A DNA stretch of 64,000 nucleotides from positions 6,079,501 through 6,143,500 of the forward strand of contig JAFFSR010000218.1 of NCBI GenBank assembly GCA_017163975.1, read 5' to 3'. This stretch comes from Anastatus disparis. Its lineage: Eukaryota > Arthropoda > Insecta > Hymenoptera > Eupelmidae. Shown here in pieces: positions 47,940 to 60,100 of this stretch (position 1 is its first letter; the number at the start of each line of letters is the position of its first letter). Both the position numbers and the translations under genes were made by a program. A model generated the notes under the pieces. The model was not told where the DNA came from. It saw only the letters and a list, made by a program, of their open reading frames with translations, and did no database searches.

Positions 47940-50900
47940 TTAATTATTAAGCTTATTTAAGTAAAAGAATGTATCCATACAGCTTTATAGGTTAAAGAAT
48001 AACTTCTCGACTCAAACGAACATAATACAACACTTTATAAGTTAGGAATATCCGTTAATCACGATTTTTAGTTACAAGCAATTTTTCTGGTAATTAGAAT
48101 AGAATATTTTTTTAGCGTTTTAATAGACCAATTTTTTGATAGCTTTAAAACATTTAAAATACAAACATTTCTACCCATTTTTTATTCCTAGTTCTTAGTT
48201 TTAAGTCCATGAAAATGTTTTAAATTCTACCAGGGTTTCTATGAAAATGAAGTAATATTGAAAATGTTTTCTTTTTAATTTCTGTAAAACATGTAATGGC
48301 TTTGATAAGTTCAATAATAAATCTTGAACCAATGAACTTATGTTTTCCTTTGATTTTCTCAAACCTCGTTCAAATTAATTATTATAATCATAATTTAAAT
48401 TAAACCTGAAAATCAGCTCCTACCTGCAAAGCTTTAATACTAGCAAATGTTGTTTCTGAAAATAGAACCAAAGATTACCATACTTTATAGTAATTTTTGG
48501 CGATAAGTCTGTGCCAACTGTATAATAAACTATTTTTTTTTTAGTTAATATATGAGGATATTAATGACAATTTCTTTACTTCCATTCAATTTTAATAAAA
48601 TTACTATAGTTGGTATTGTTGATAAAGTTTTTACCAACTGAAAAAGTACATACGTTATCATGCGTTGGAAACACAACTTTACAACATATTTTCTTGGACA
48701 AAAATTTAAATAAATTAATTAAATCTTAATAAAATTAATGTAAAACCTAAAAAAGCGGTGACGATTCAAAAAAATACTTTATAGTACATAAGAAAATAAA
48801 TAAAAAGTATAGTTTCAAAATGATTTTAATAATTCAGTTGAAATTTTTACTTCTTTCAGCCGATGTAACATAGGCCTATACAAGTATTCTGTAGTTTTTT
48901 TATCTACAGGTGTGAACCCCCCTTTCTGGTCTCATAAAATCCGGGTAATTTTAAGCGGTAATAGTTTATTAATTTAAACGAAGTAGCTGGCGTGATCTTG
49001 AACATTTTCAGTCGAGACGCAGTAGAAGCATCTTATAGCAATAATTCTAATTTTCAATTAACTAATATATTATTTTGTTTTACATATAAAATTAATAATT
49101 TTTCATTAAACTTGTTAGATACTATTAAAATTTGTGATTTTGTTTGAATTATTGGGAAATATATGGTGGCATTTTGATAATTGGTAAGTACTTACATATT
49201 CAACAAAAAATTTATTTTAAACACGAAATAATGGCTCAGGTGTACAGATTTCTTTTTTAACTGCATCATCATAAAGTTTCTATTGAAAATTTAAAAATGC
49301 ATTGTAGGATAGTCAATAAAAATAAGTTTTAATTGCGTGTGAATTTCACTGTTAAACAATAAATTATGATAATAATTAATTTATTATAATATCTATTTAA
49401 TCATTTTTTTCAAAGTCAAGTTAATGTGTGTCTAAACTTAGTGTTATTTAATAATATATTTGTATTTTGAATGTTTTAATTAACAAATAAATAAGGTGCA
49501 CCGAAATAAAAAATTCTCATTTGAATCAATCTAAAATAGGAGAATAGAATACAGTTAAAAAGTGAATTTTTAACTTAAATAATCAGATAAAACAAGTAAT
49601 ATCACGTTCAATAAAATAAAATTCTTTTTTCCAATTTAAATTTTCCTGCTTGGCTTAGTATTCTTTATCTGTTCGCTAACTTGAACAATGTATGGTAAAG
49701 ATAGAGGGGAGCAAGCAAGGTCAAGAACGCATAGAAAGAAAGATATCGCCATTACAGGATAGAATGAAAGCATGCGATTCATTTAAAACTAGTTTTATAC
49801 AATGATATAGAAGCGAAAATGTTATAAAATTGTAGTATTAATTTTTTTTTATGACTTGACAATACAAAAATTAATTTTATAAAAAATTTCAATTCAACTG
49901 ATTAGAAAACAATTAAAGTTGGTAGCCAATACCGTCATTGAGTTGCCATAGTAACATCTATCAGTGTGATTATTAATAATTTTATGGAGAGTAAAAGCAT
50001 TCTATGCGCGAACGCAGGAAAAGCGCCAAATTCAAGCTTTGCTTTTGCTTTTCAAACAAATACAAAAATATTAGTGCGCGCTTTCAATTTGCTGTTGCAC
50101 AAAGGCTTTCAATTCAAAATTTTATTATAAATATTCTTCTTTTAGTACTATTAAAAAAGATATTAAAATGATATAAAATGAAAAATTTGTATATATAGAT
50201 AAATAACAAAATGAATAAAAAAATAATTTAAAAATAAAAACACTCATTTTTTTTATAATTTATTATAATAACATAATTATATTTTATGAATTGAATTTTT
50301 AATTAAATTTGTTGATTCAAATAAACCGCTAAAATGTTACTGATCAGTATTGTCAGAAATTTCGGAACACACCCAGAGATTAAATATTTTTTTTTTTTTA
50401 TATAATTTATTAATCGTTCTTGTTTCAATGTTTTTCAGTTATTTGTCATTTCATCAAAAGGGAAGACCATCTACACTTATAGCTTAAACATGGATACTAA
50501 AGATTTGAAAGAATTGCAAAAAAATCTTCAAGCAGCGTCAGCTCATATGACGATTCAAGTCAGACCAGAGAATGCAGTTATTTTTTTTGGCTACACGAAA
50601 TCTGGAAAAAGTTCTCTAGTGAATTATATCATTGATAACGAACTTATCGGTGAAAAACCCGATGATTTGATGCCAATCTCTATCAATCGAATAAATCATT
50701 TATTTGGTCCTGAGATAGGATTGGATGCCACATCGAAAACAATAATTCCAAGTCGATGGGAGAGTCCGGGAAAACTTCCAGGGTTGGCATTATGGGATTC
50801 ACCAGGATTCGATGATAATAGAGGCGCAGTTCAAGATATAACCGGTGCCTATTATATTTACGAAATTTTCAAGAATGTTAAAACTATAAAAATCGTTTTA

Positions 50901-51590
50901 ATCGTTGATGTAAATGACGTTACGAACAACCGTATAAATTCATTTATCGACCTGCTTCATTCAGTTGAAGGTTTGTTAGATGGTAAAATGCGCGAGAGTT
51001 TTTCTAGTATCGTGGTAATATTCACAAAAGTCCCAGATACGATAAATGATAATCCAGCGAATAAAGACTTAATAGTCAGATTACTGCATCGGCAATTGTT
51101 ATCATGCTCCAATATGAAAATATCTGAAGCCGTAAAAGAATATGTCCAATATTTAATTAAAAATCCCAAAAATATTGGATTATTTAAAAAAGTTAAAGCA
51201 GGTCGCGTTACTAATGAAATTGAAGTAGATGTTACGAATTCTGTAAGAAATGCAACCAGTATGGGAGATGCAGTTCTGAAATCTGTAAAGCCAAGTATAG
51301 CAGACAAATCGAAAGTTGCTCTTTTCAAAATTCGTCATAAACTATACTCTATTGAAGAATTTAATAGATTTCAGAAAACTTTAAACGACATCTTTGATCA
51401 TGCTGTGGAGGAATTTGAAAGAGTTCGAGATAATGAAATTTCAAAAGATAATTTAAATGCAACGAAATATCAATTGATTGCTCAACTGGAACAATTAAAG
51501 AGTCTTCTTGATTCAGATTTTGGTTTTCATAAAAAAGTCAGTATTCTTAAAAACATTGTTCCTGAGATCGAAAATAAATTTGATGTCGAT
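47940..51590 (+). repeat. Tandem duplication unit, copy 1 (contains 5' part of E)
   Basis: Nearly identical to 53148-56776: same spacer, GGAAACACAACTTTACAACA word, promoter box, 5' exon, intron and first ~1100 nt of the CDS, at an offset of about 5.2 kb. Differences are few substitutions and small indels. Confidence 0.85.
48933..49183 (+). promoter_or_regulatory. Conserved box and non-coding 5' exon of GTPase E
   Basis: ATAAAATCCGGGTAATTTTA near 48934, then GAAGTAGCTGGCGTGATCTT, and an exon ending ATTTTGATAATTG at the GTAAGTAC donor (49184). The acceptor ends at 50438. Confidence 0.68.
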
Positions 51591-51989
51591 AAGTTACTTG
51601 AAATGACGAAACTAATGGAATTTGTAGATGCTTTGTTAAATTTTAAAGAAAGTCAACAAATCAATGTAAATTTACAATTTATTCTTCGTCAAGTAGTGAC
51701 AAAAATCGATAAGATTATAATAGATATAAAGTTTAAATTGCAAGAAATTGACCAAAAAGAATTGGAAGAACATACGGAAAGATTAAAGGAAAATCATTTA
51801 GAAACCATGAAAAAATTAGAAAAAAATTTGGAAGAAATAAAAGAACATAATAAAGCTAAGGAAAAGGAACTAAGATTATTTGCTAAAGTCGGTGATTGGT
51901 GTGATCAAAAAATAGATGACGTTGTCAATTTCACAACAGATTGCGTTACGAAAGCTGCTAACGCAGTCTCTAAATTTCTTCCCTGGTAG
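50490..51989 (+). CDS. P-loop GTPase E, short coiled-coil type
   Basis: Single-exon CDS of 499 residues, MDTKDLKELQ start 51 nt after the acceptor at 50438. Same motifs as D, but G3 reads WDSPGFDDNRG, the only copy with Phe instead of Tyr. The 5' flank, intron and the first two thirds of the CDS are nearly identical to F; the last third, the tail KAANAVSKFLPW and the 3' flank are nearly identical to D. E is therefore a mosaic produced by unequal crossing-over or gene conversion. Frame intact. Confidence 0.87.
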   Translation: MDTKDLKELQKNLQAASAHMTIQVRPENAVIFFGYTKSGKSSLVNYIIDNELIGEKPDDLMPISINRINHLFGPEIGLDATSKTIIPSRWESPGKLPGLALWDSPGFDDNRGAVQDITGAYYIYEIFKNVKTIKIVLIVDVNDVTNNRINSFIDLLHSVEGLLDGKMRESFSSIVVIFTKVPDTINDNPANKDLIVRLLHRQLLSCSNMKISEAVKEYVQYLIKNPKNIGLFKKVKAGRVTNEIEVDVTNSVRNATSMGDAVLKSVKPSIADKSKVALFKIRHKLYSIEEFNRFQKTLNDIFDHAVEEFERVRDNEISKDNLNATKYQLIAQLEQLKSLLDSDFGFHKKVSILKNIVPEIENKFDVDKLLEMTKLMEFVDALLNFKESQQINVNLQFILRQVVTKIDKIIIDIKFKLQEIDQKELEEHTERLKENHLETMKKLEKNLEEIKEHNKAKEKELRLFAKVGDWCDQKIDDVVNFTTDCVTKAANAVSKFLPW

Positions 51990-52397
51990 AATGTGACTCC
52001 ATTTTCAGGCTATTTCTTAGCTATCTAACTTGTGCATATGCTAGAAACAAAACCTATTTTAGTTGCCAGTTCTTATTTTTCTAATACTTTACCGGCATTT
52101 ATTTGATATAAGATTCTTAGATAGTTAAAAGCTATCAATCGAATATTCAACTTGGTTATTAGATGGAAAATTGTACTTGTATATTTAGAGTGATAAGATT
52201 GAAAATGCGTACAAGTCAATCATGATATGGTTATTTTTGTATTTAAAAAAATTATTGTTACAATTATTTCAAGTCAATAACTTCGATACTTGTGTATAAT
52301 TACGAATTCTATTCAAAAATGGATTATAATCATCAAGGTTCAAAATTTTTTTCAAACAATGTTCACGAACTCATATAACATTACTCATTTTATTTAA

Positions 52398-53147
52398 GGT
52401 ATCAGGCCTAAATTTAAGCCTGAAAAAAAATCAAATTTAAATGTAGTTATAATTTTTTTTATTCTAATAATATTAATTAATAAAACTTGTTTTTACCTTA
52501 AATATATATTAAATACAAGGCTTTGACCGAAGAATAATTTTAAAAAACCTCATCGGATTCTTAAAATTCTTTGAATTAGTCGAAGAGTGGATTTTTAAAA
52601 TTTTGGTACTTGCCGTAGACTTTCTCAGCCAATTTTCAATCAATTGACCTCAAAATTTCCAGAGATCTTCAGTTTATATATCTTCACAAAATAACAGTTT
52701 TAGTTAAGAAAAAAGAAAAAATTTTTAAGTTTTGTTTAGAAAAAGTTTATAAAAATATATATATCTTTGTGAATTACATGTAAATAATTCAATTCAACAT
52801 TCATTTAAACTTATCTTATAAAAATTCCAGAACTGTTATTTTGTGAAGATATATATAAATTGAAAATCTCTTGAAATATTGAGGTCAATCAATTGACCTC
52901 AATATTTCCAGAAAATTGGCTGAGAAAGTCTACGGCAAGTACCAAAATTTTAAAATCTATTCCTCTAGTAATCTAAAGAATTTTAAGCATTGGATGAGGT
53001 TTTCTAAAATTATTCTTGGGTCAAAGTCTTATATTTATTATATATTTAAGGTAAAAAACAAGATTTATTAATTAATATCATTAGAAAAAAAATTATGACT
53101 ACATTTAAATTTGATTTTTTTTCAGACTTAATCTCAGTCCTGATACC
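52398..53147. mobile_element. Long-armed palindromic MITE (type A), 750 bp
   Basis: Flanked by TTAA at 52394-52397 and 53148-53151. The two halves are inverted copies almost to the centre: left TGCCGTAGACTTTCTCAGCC against right GGCTGAGAAAGTCTACGGCA, left GGTATCAGG against right CCTGATACC, and TTGACCTCAAAATTTCCAGA against its inverse near 52.89 kb. There is no coding capacity. It sits at the same TTAA downstream of E as the chimeric element downstream of D. Confidence 0.85.
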
Positions 53148-56100
53148 TTAATTATTAAGCTTATTTAAGTAAAAGAATGTATCCATACAGCTTTATAGGT
53201 TAAAGAATAACTTCTCGACTCAAACAAACATAATACAACACTTTATAAGTTAGGAATATCCGTTAATCACGATTTTTAGTTACAAGCAATTTTTCTGGTA
53301 ATTAGAATAGAATATTTTTTTAGCGTTTTAATAGACCAATTTTTTGATAGCTTTAAAACATTTAAAATACAAACATTTCTACCCATTTTTTATTCCTAGT
53401 TCTTAGTTTTAAGTCCATGAAAATGTTTTAAATTCTACCAGGGTTTCTATGAAAATGAAGTAATATTGAAAATGTTTTCTTTTTAATTTCTGTAAAACAT
53501 GTAATGGCTTTGATAAGTTCAATAATAAATCTTGAACCAATGAACTTATGTTTTCCTTTGATTTTCTCAAACCTCGTTCAAATTAATTATTATAATCATA
53601 ATTTAAATTAAACCTGAAAATCAGCTCCTACCTGCAAAGCTTTAATACTAGCAAATGTTGTTTCTGAAAATAGAACCAAAGATTACCATACTTTATAGTA
53701 ATTTTTGGCGATAAGTCTGTGCCAACTGTATAATAAACTATTTTTTTTTTAGTTAATATATGAGGATATTAATGACAATTTCTTTACTTCCATTCAATTT
53801 TAATAAAATTACTATAGTTGGTATTGTTGATAAAGTTTTTACCAACTGAAAAAGTACATACGTTATCATGCGTTGGAAACACAACTTTACAACATATTTT
53901 CTTGGACAAAAATTTAAATAAATTAATTAAATCTTAATAAAATTAATGTAAAACCTAAAAAAGCGGTGACGATTCAAAAAAATACTTTATAGTACATAAG
54001 AAAATAAATAAAAAGTATAGTTTCAAAATGATTTTAATAATTCAGTTGAAATTTTTACTTCTTTCAGCCGATGTAACATAGGCCTATACAAGTATTCTGT
54101 AGTTTTTTTATCTACAGGTGTGAACCCCCCTTTCTGGTTTCATAAAATCCGGGTAATTTTAAGCGGTAATAGTTTATTATTTTAAACGAAGTAGCTGGCG
54201 TGATCTTGAACATTTTCAGTCAAGACGCAGTAGAAGTATCTTACAGCAATAGTTCTAATTTTCAATTAACTAATATATTATTTTGTTTTACATATAAAAT
54301 TAATAATTTTTCATTAAACTCGTTTGATACGATTAAAATTTGTGATTTTGTTTGAATTATTGGGAAATATATGGTGGCGTTTTGATAATTGGTAAGTACC
54401 TACTTATAAAAAATTTATTTTAAACACGAAATAATGGCTCAGGTGTAACGATTTCTTTTTTAACAGTATCATCATAAAGTTTCCATTGAAAATTTAAAAA
54501 TGCATTGTAGGATAGTCAATAAAAATAAGTTTTAATTGCGTGTGAATTTCACTGTTGACCAATAAATTCTGATAATAATTAATTTATTATAATATCTATT
54601 TAATCATTTTTTTCAAAGTCAAGTTAATGTGTGTCTAAACTTAGTGTTATTTAATAATATATTTGTATTTTAAATGTTTTAATTAACAAATAAATGAGAT
54701 GCACCGAAATAAAAAATTCTTATTTGAATCAATCTAAAATAGGAGAATACAGTTAAAAAGTGAATTTTTAACTTAAATAATCAGATAAAACAAGTAATAT
54801 CATGTTCAATAAAATAAAATTCTTTTTTCCAATTTAAATTTTCCTGCTTGGCTTAGTGTTCTTTATCTGTTCGCTAACTTGAACAATGTATGGTAAAGAT
54901 AGAGGGGAGCAAGCAAGGTCAAGAACGCATTGGAAGAAAGATATCGCCATTACAGGATAGAATGAAAGCATGCGATTCATTTAAAACTAGTTTTATACAA
55001 TGATATAGAAGCGAAAATGTTATAAAATTGTAGTATTAATTTTTTTTTATGACTTGACAATACAAAAATTAATTTTATAAAAAAATTCAATTCAACTGAT
55101 TAGAAAACAATTAAAGTTGGTAGCCAATATCGTCATTGAGTTGCCATAGTAACATCTATCAGTGGGATTATTAATAATTTTATGGAGAGTAAAAGCATTC
55201 TAAGCGTGAACGCTGGAAAAGCGCCAAATTCAAGCTTTGCTTTTGCTTTTCAAACAAATACAAAAATATAGTGCGCGCTTTCAATTTGCTGTTGCACGAG
55301 GGCTTTCAATTCAAAATTTTATTATAAATATTCTTCTTTTAGTACTATTAAAAAAGATATTAAAATGATATAAAATGAAAAATTTGTATATATAGATACA
55401 TAACAAAATAAATAAAAAAATAATTTAAAAATAAAAACACTTTCATTTTTTTATAATTTTATTATGATAAAATAATTAAATTTTATGAATTGAATTTTTA
55501 ATTAAACTTGTTGATTCAAATAAACCGCTAAAATGTTACTGACCAGTATTGTCAGCAATTTCCGAATACACCCAGATTTTTTTTTCTATAATTTATTAAT
55601 CGTTCTTGTTTGAATGTTTTTCAGTTATTTGCCATTTCATCAAAAGGGAAGACCATCTGCACTTATAGCTTAAAAATGGATACTAAAGATTTGAAAGAAT
55701 TGCAAAAAAATCTTCAAGCAGCGTCAGTTCATATGACGATTCAAGTCAGACCAGAGAATGCAGTTATTTTTTTTGGCTACACGAAATCTGGAAAAAGTTC
55801 TCTAGTGAATTATATCATTGATAACGAACTTATCGGTGAAAAACCCGATGATTTGATGCCAATCTCTATCAATCGAATAAATCATTTATTTGGTCCTGAA
55901 ATAGGATTGGATGCCACATCGAAAACAATAATTCCAAGTAGATGGGAGAGTCCGGGAAAACTTCCAGGATTGGCATTATGGGATTCACCAGGATACGATG
56001 ATAATAGAGGCGCAGTTCAAGATATAACCGGTGCCTATTATATTTACGAAATTTTCAAAAATGTTAAAACTATAAAAATCGTTTTGATCGTTGATGTAAA

Positions 56101-56776
56101 TGACGTTACGAACAACCGTATAAATTCATTTATCGACCTGCTTCATTCAGTTGAAGGTTTGTTAGATGGTAAAATGCGCGAGAGTTTTTCTAGTATCGTG
56201 GTAATATTTACAAAAGTCCCAGATACGATAAATGATAATCCAGCGAATAAAGACTTAATAGTCAGATTACTGCATCGGCAATTGTTATCATGCTCCAATA
56301 TGAAAATATCTGAAGCCGTAAAAGAATATGTCCAATATTTAATTAAAAATCCCAAAAATATTGGATTATTTAAAAAAGTTAAAGCAGGTCGCGTTACTAA
56401 TGAAATTGAAGTAGATGTTACGAATTCTGTAAGAAATGCAACCAGTATGGGAGATGCAGTTCTAAAATCTGTAAAGCCAAGTATAGCAGACAAATCGAAA
56501 GTTGCTCTTTTCAAAATTCGTCATAAACTATACTCTATTGAAGAATTTAATAGATTTCAGAAAACTTTAAACGACATCTTTGATCATGCTGTGGAGGAAT
56601 TTGAAAGAGTTCGAGATAATGAAATTTCAAAAGATAATTTAAATGCAACGAAATATCAATTGATTGCTCAACTGGAACAATTAAAGAGTCTTCTTGATTC
56701 AGATTTTGGTTTTCATAAAAAAGTCAGTATTCTTAAAAACATTGTTCCTGAGATCGAAAATAAATTTGATGTCGAT
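53148..56776 (+). repeat. Tandem duplication unit, copy 2 (contains 5' part of F)
   Basis: Partner of 47940-51590. Identity drops within the CDS near 56.78 kb, where synonymous and non-synonymous changes relative to E suddenly become frequent. Confidence 0.85.
54142..54391 (+). promoter_or_regulatory. Conserved box and non-coding 5' exon of GTPase F
   Basis: ATAAAATCCGGGTAATTTTA near 54142, GAAGTAGCTGGCGTGATCTT, and an exon ending GTTTTGATAATTG at the GTAAGTAC donor (54392). The acceptor ends at 55624. Confidence 0.68.
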
Positions 56777-57184
56777 AAGTTACTTGAAATGTCGAAACTG
56801 ATGGAATTTATAGATGCTTTGTTAAACTTTAAAGAAAGTCAACAAATCAATGTAAATTTACAATTTATTCTTCGTCAAGTTGTAACAAAAATTGATAAAA
56901 TTGTAATTGATATAAAGTTCAAATTGCAAGAAATTGATCAAAAAGAATTGGAGGAACATACGGAAAGACTAAAGGAAAATCATTTAGAAGCTATGAAAAA
57001 ATTAGAAAAAAATTTGGAAGAAATAAAAGAACATAATAAAGCTAAGGAAAAGGAACTGAGATTATTTGCTAAAGTCGGTGATTGGTGTGATCAAAAAATT
57101 GATGACGTTGTCAATTTCACAACGGATTGTTGTACGAAAGTTTTTGACACAATCTCTCAAATACCTTTTATGAAAAAGAAATAA
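55676..57184 (+). CDS. P-loop GTPase F, short coiled-coil type
   Basis: 502 residues from the ATG at 55676 (MDTKDLKELQ). An in-frame ATG at 55610 is rejected because it lies in the intron, upstream of the acceptor ending at 55624. Motifs as in D and E (GYTKSGKSS, SKTIIPSRW, WDSPGYDDNRG, IFTKVP). The tail differs: after NFTTDC it reads CTKVFDTISQIPFMKKK, with a basic end instead of SKFLPW. The 3' flank has AATAAA at 57249 and matches sequence seen about 1.2 kb further downstream of D and E, so the segment behind F is the outer edge of the array. Last member seen. Confidence 0.86.
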   Translation: MDTKDLKELQKNLQAASVHMTIQVRPENAVIFFGYTKSGKSSLVNYIIDNELIGEKPDDLMPISINRINHLFGPEIGLDATSKTIIPSRWESPGKLPGLALWDSPGYDDNRGAVQDITGAYYIYEIFKNVKTIKIVLIVDVNDVTNNRINSFIDLLHSVEGLLDGKMRESFSSIVVIFTKVPDTINDNPANKDLIVRLLHRQLLSCSNMKISEAVKEYVQYLIKNPKNIGLFKKVKAGRVTNEIEVDVTNSVRNATSMGDAVLKSVKPSIADKSKVALFKIRHKLYSIEEFNRFQKTLNDIFDHAVEEFERVRDNEISKDNLNATKYQLIAQLEQLKSLLDSDFGFHKKVSILKNIVPEIENKFDVDKLLEMSKLMEFIDALLNFKESQQINVNLQFILRQVVTKIDKIVIDIKFKLQEIDQKELEEHTERLKENHLEAMKKLEKNLEEIKEHNKAKEKELRLFAKVGDWCDQKIDDVVNFTTDCCTKVFDTISQIPFMKKK

Positions 57185-60100
57185 TATTTGAGATGATTTA
57201 TTTTTAATTTTTGTGAAGCATGTAACAAGATAAGTTTGATAAATTCAATAATAAATTTTGAACCAATGAAATTATGTTTTTTTTTCCCTTTGATTTTCTC
57301 AAAGCTTGTTCAAATTAATTATTATAATCATAATTTTAATCAAACCTGAAAAGCAGCTTCTACCTGTAAATCTTCAATACTAGATGTTTCTAATAATATG
57401 TAAAAGTATATCTTTCTGTTTTACTTTAATGATTTTCTTCAATTAAATTTTGAGTATATTTTTTCCATTGAAAAAACATTTTAAATATTACATATCTTAT
57501 ATTAATAATCATTATATATAACAATAATAATAAATTTAACGTTAAGGCTAAAAAAAGTGAAAAAATAATATGTAACTTACATAATATTATGTTTAATAAT
57601 TAACGTCACTTTATGGATGTTTTTTTATTTTTATTATCATATTTCACTATCAATGGCAACTTGAACATGTACGTATTGATTTAAAAAATCTATATTTTTG
57701 TATTAAAAAACTTTGATAAAAATATTCTTTTAAATCGCTGATAATAAGAATAAACTGACAGATCGTTATCTTTAGAAAAATGTTATAATAACAATTAACA
57801 ATCCGACAACGTTAAAAAGAGAAATAGTACTACAAATGATAGACAATTGCAAAAAACGTAAGTATTGAGGTTTACGATTTGTGAACTTTAGGATTCAAAA
57901 TTTTATGTTTGTAAATACTAGGTTTGAGTTATCAAACTTTGGGTTTGTGAGTATATGATTGATGTCTTTTTAAGTCTGCGGCATACGGACTTCGAGGTCT
58001 AAGGTTGAAAAATTTTAAGTTTATGATACTTAAGTTGAATCATTTTGAGATTGTAGCCTCTCAGATCCTGGATTTGTAGGTTTTTAGGTTTTCAGGTTTG
58101 CAATTTTCAAGCTTTTATGTAATTTTTGGATTTGAAAATTTTATGGAGTTTACTATAAAAAGCAGTTAATAGGTGCCTCAGAAAGTGGTTAATCTTTACT
58201 ATGATTCAGTTTTGATGACACTTTTGACACTTCTTATGACACTTGATTCTAAATTTTTAAATACCAAGTGGTCTCTTAGTATGGCCTACAGTCTGAGTCA
58301 CCTAAGCTTTAAAGCTTCGTAACTTTCGCTTAGCTCAATGAAGAAAAGTTTTAATAGGAGTACTTTAAAAATCTCTTGATTTACATTATAATAATGTGGG
58401 ATTAAAAAATGCAACACATTCGTGGTCTGAAATTCGTCTTTACTGACCATTCTTTTTTCATTTATACATACATATCAAAGATTCATTGTAAAATGAAGTA
58501 TTGATATATAAGATAATACAACTCCCAAAATTTAGAAGTGATTGATGTTCATACACATATTAAGATTTTAATTAGAATAAATATTTATTTACCTTCTAAC
58601 TGTAAAAACGTATACCAAAGTCCCATCCAGATCTGTGACCCGAAGGTTATAACCTCTCCTAGTAAGACCTTATTAAACTATAATGTCCAATCAAAATCTG
58701 AAATTTTCCATTTATTTAATGATTTTTTTTAACACATCCTTAATTATTAACCTTTACAATATCTTAATTATATTATATTTACCATGTGTACGAGTTTTCA
58801 AATTATTTCTCCTGTTTATCACAAACTCCGTTAGAGACACTCATATTAGAAAATTTATATGAAATTCAGATACAAAGTAAAAGAATCTTTTTACGAAGCT
58901 GCTGTTGCATACTAAACAAAGAAATAACGATAGGACAAAGGGTTTGCAAAAATTACATAAGTGGAAGTAATATAACGTTCGGTTATTCAAGCATAAATGC
59001 TTGTTTTTGCATAATTTATCACAAAGTAGTCTTAGTGACATGAGGTACAAAAAATTATTGCAGTAACTTTCTATTATTATAGCTGACTAAAAATAATCTG
59101 ATAAAGTATGTTAGATAACTACCTAAAAAGTATAGGTTGAGAATAAAAAATTTAAATGAACATATCATGATAAGTGTCGTTTATATTTAAATAATAATAT
59201 TTAAATATTTTTTTTCAGCTCTGAAATTATCAACTACGTTGTAATATTGTAACAACTTAAAAAGAAATTCTCGAAATCAAGCACAAATATTAAGGGTTCG
59301 TTCTTACTAAGGCAGTTGTTCATATAAAATTTACAAAGAAAGCATCAGACAAAAGGTAAAAAGGTATATGCGCAACGATAATAAATCATTCCATGTACCA
59401 AAACGTTTCTTACTAATCATAAGTATTTTCTTTGTCTTATCCATTTATAGAGAAAAGGGGTATGCGTGACAATAATTGACCATTTTTTTTTCTCATAAAA
59501 ATATTTTTGCACACTCCGTAAGTTTCTTTTGTTTCATCAATTTATCTTATGGACGGAAAGAAATTCCTTTGTCTTTGTGAACGCGTTTCAATAGCAAATT
59601 TTAATAAAATATTTGAAGATTATGAGAAAACAATTTTGTTATTTTAGAAATAGCTTCTTTGATGTTTCTGATTTTATTTCTTAGAGATAAATATGTACAC
59701 CGTATAATTTTTGGAATCTTTTCGTATTATTATACATTATTATCTATCTGTGAATAGTCATTGAATTGACATGAAAAAATTGATTATTTTATGCTTAAGT
59801 TATCTACTTATAATTTAAAATTAATCAGTTATCAAAGACTTTTCGTGTGTTCACCTGTTTTTGTAAATTTTAACTTGTAAGAAAAGTTAACAAGGTTTCG
59901 GTCTCATATTTTCTTTTAACTTTGGGATACTTTTTCAAACATAAAATCATCAAGAAATCCGCATTTATGTAGTCTAACACTCAATTTTTTAAAAAATTAT
60001 TAGCTATTTTGTTAAAATTGAATTTAAGATCGGATAGACAGTTTTTTCCATAATTTCAAAATTAGAAGAAATTGTAAAATCGAAACACTTTATACGCTTT

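Noticed and set aside
55610..55675. Upstream in-frame ATG extending GTPase F by 22 residues
   Set aside because: It lies before the splice acceptor at 55624, whose position is conserved in E and D; the extension has no counterpart in the paralogues.
46010..56514. Antisense 123-residue ORFs conserved in D, E and F (46010-46381, 50957-51328, 56143-56514), and similar ones in A-C
   Set aside because: They lie opposite the conserved G domain and are conserved only because the sense strand is; no splice signals or motifs of their own.
58040..58150. TAGGTTT-rich stretch as interstitial telomeric TTAGG repeats
   Set aside because: No regular five-base period; words are irregular and too few.
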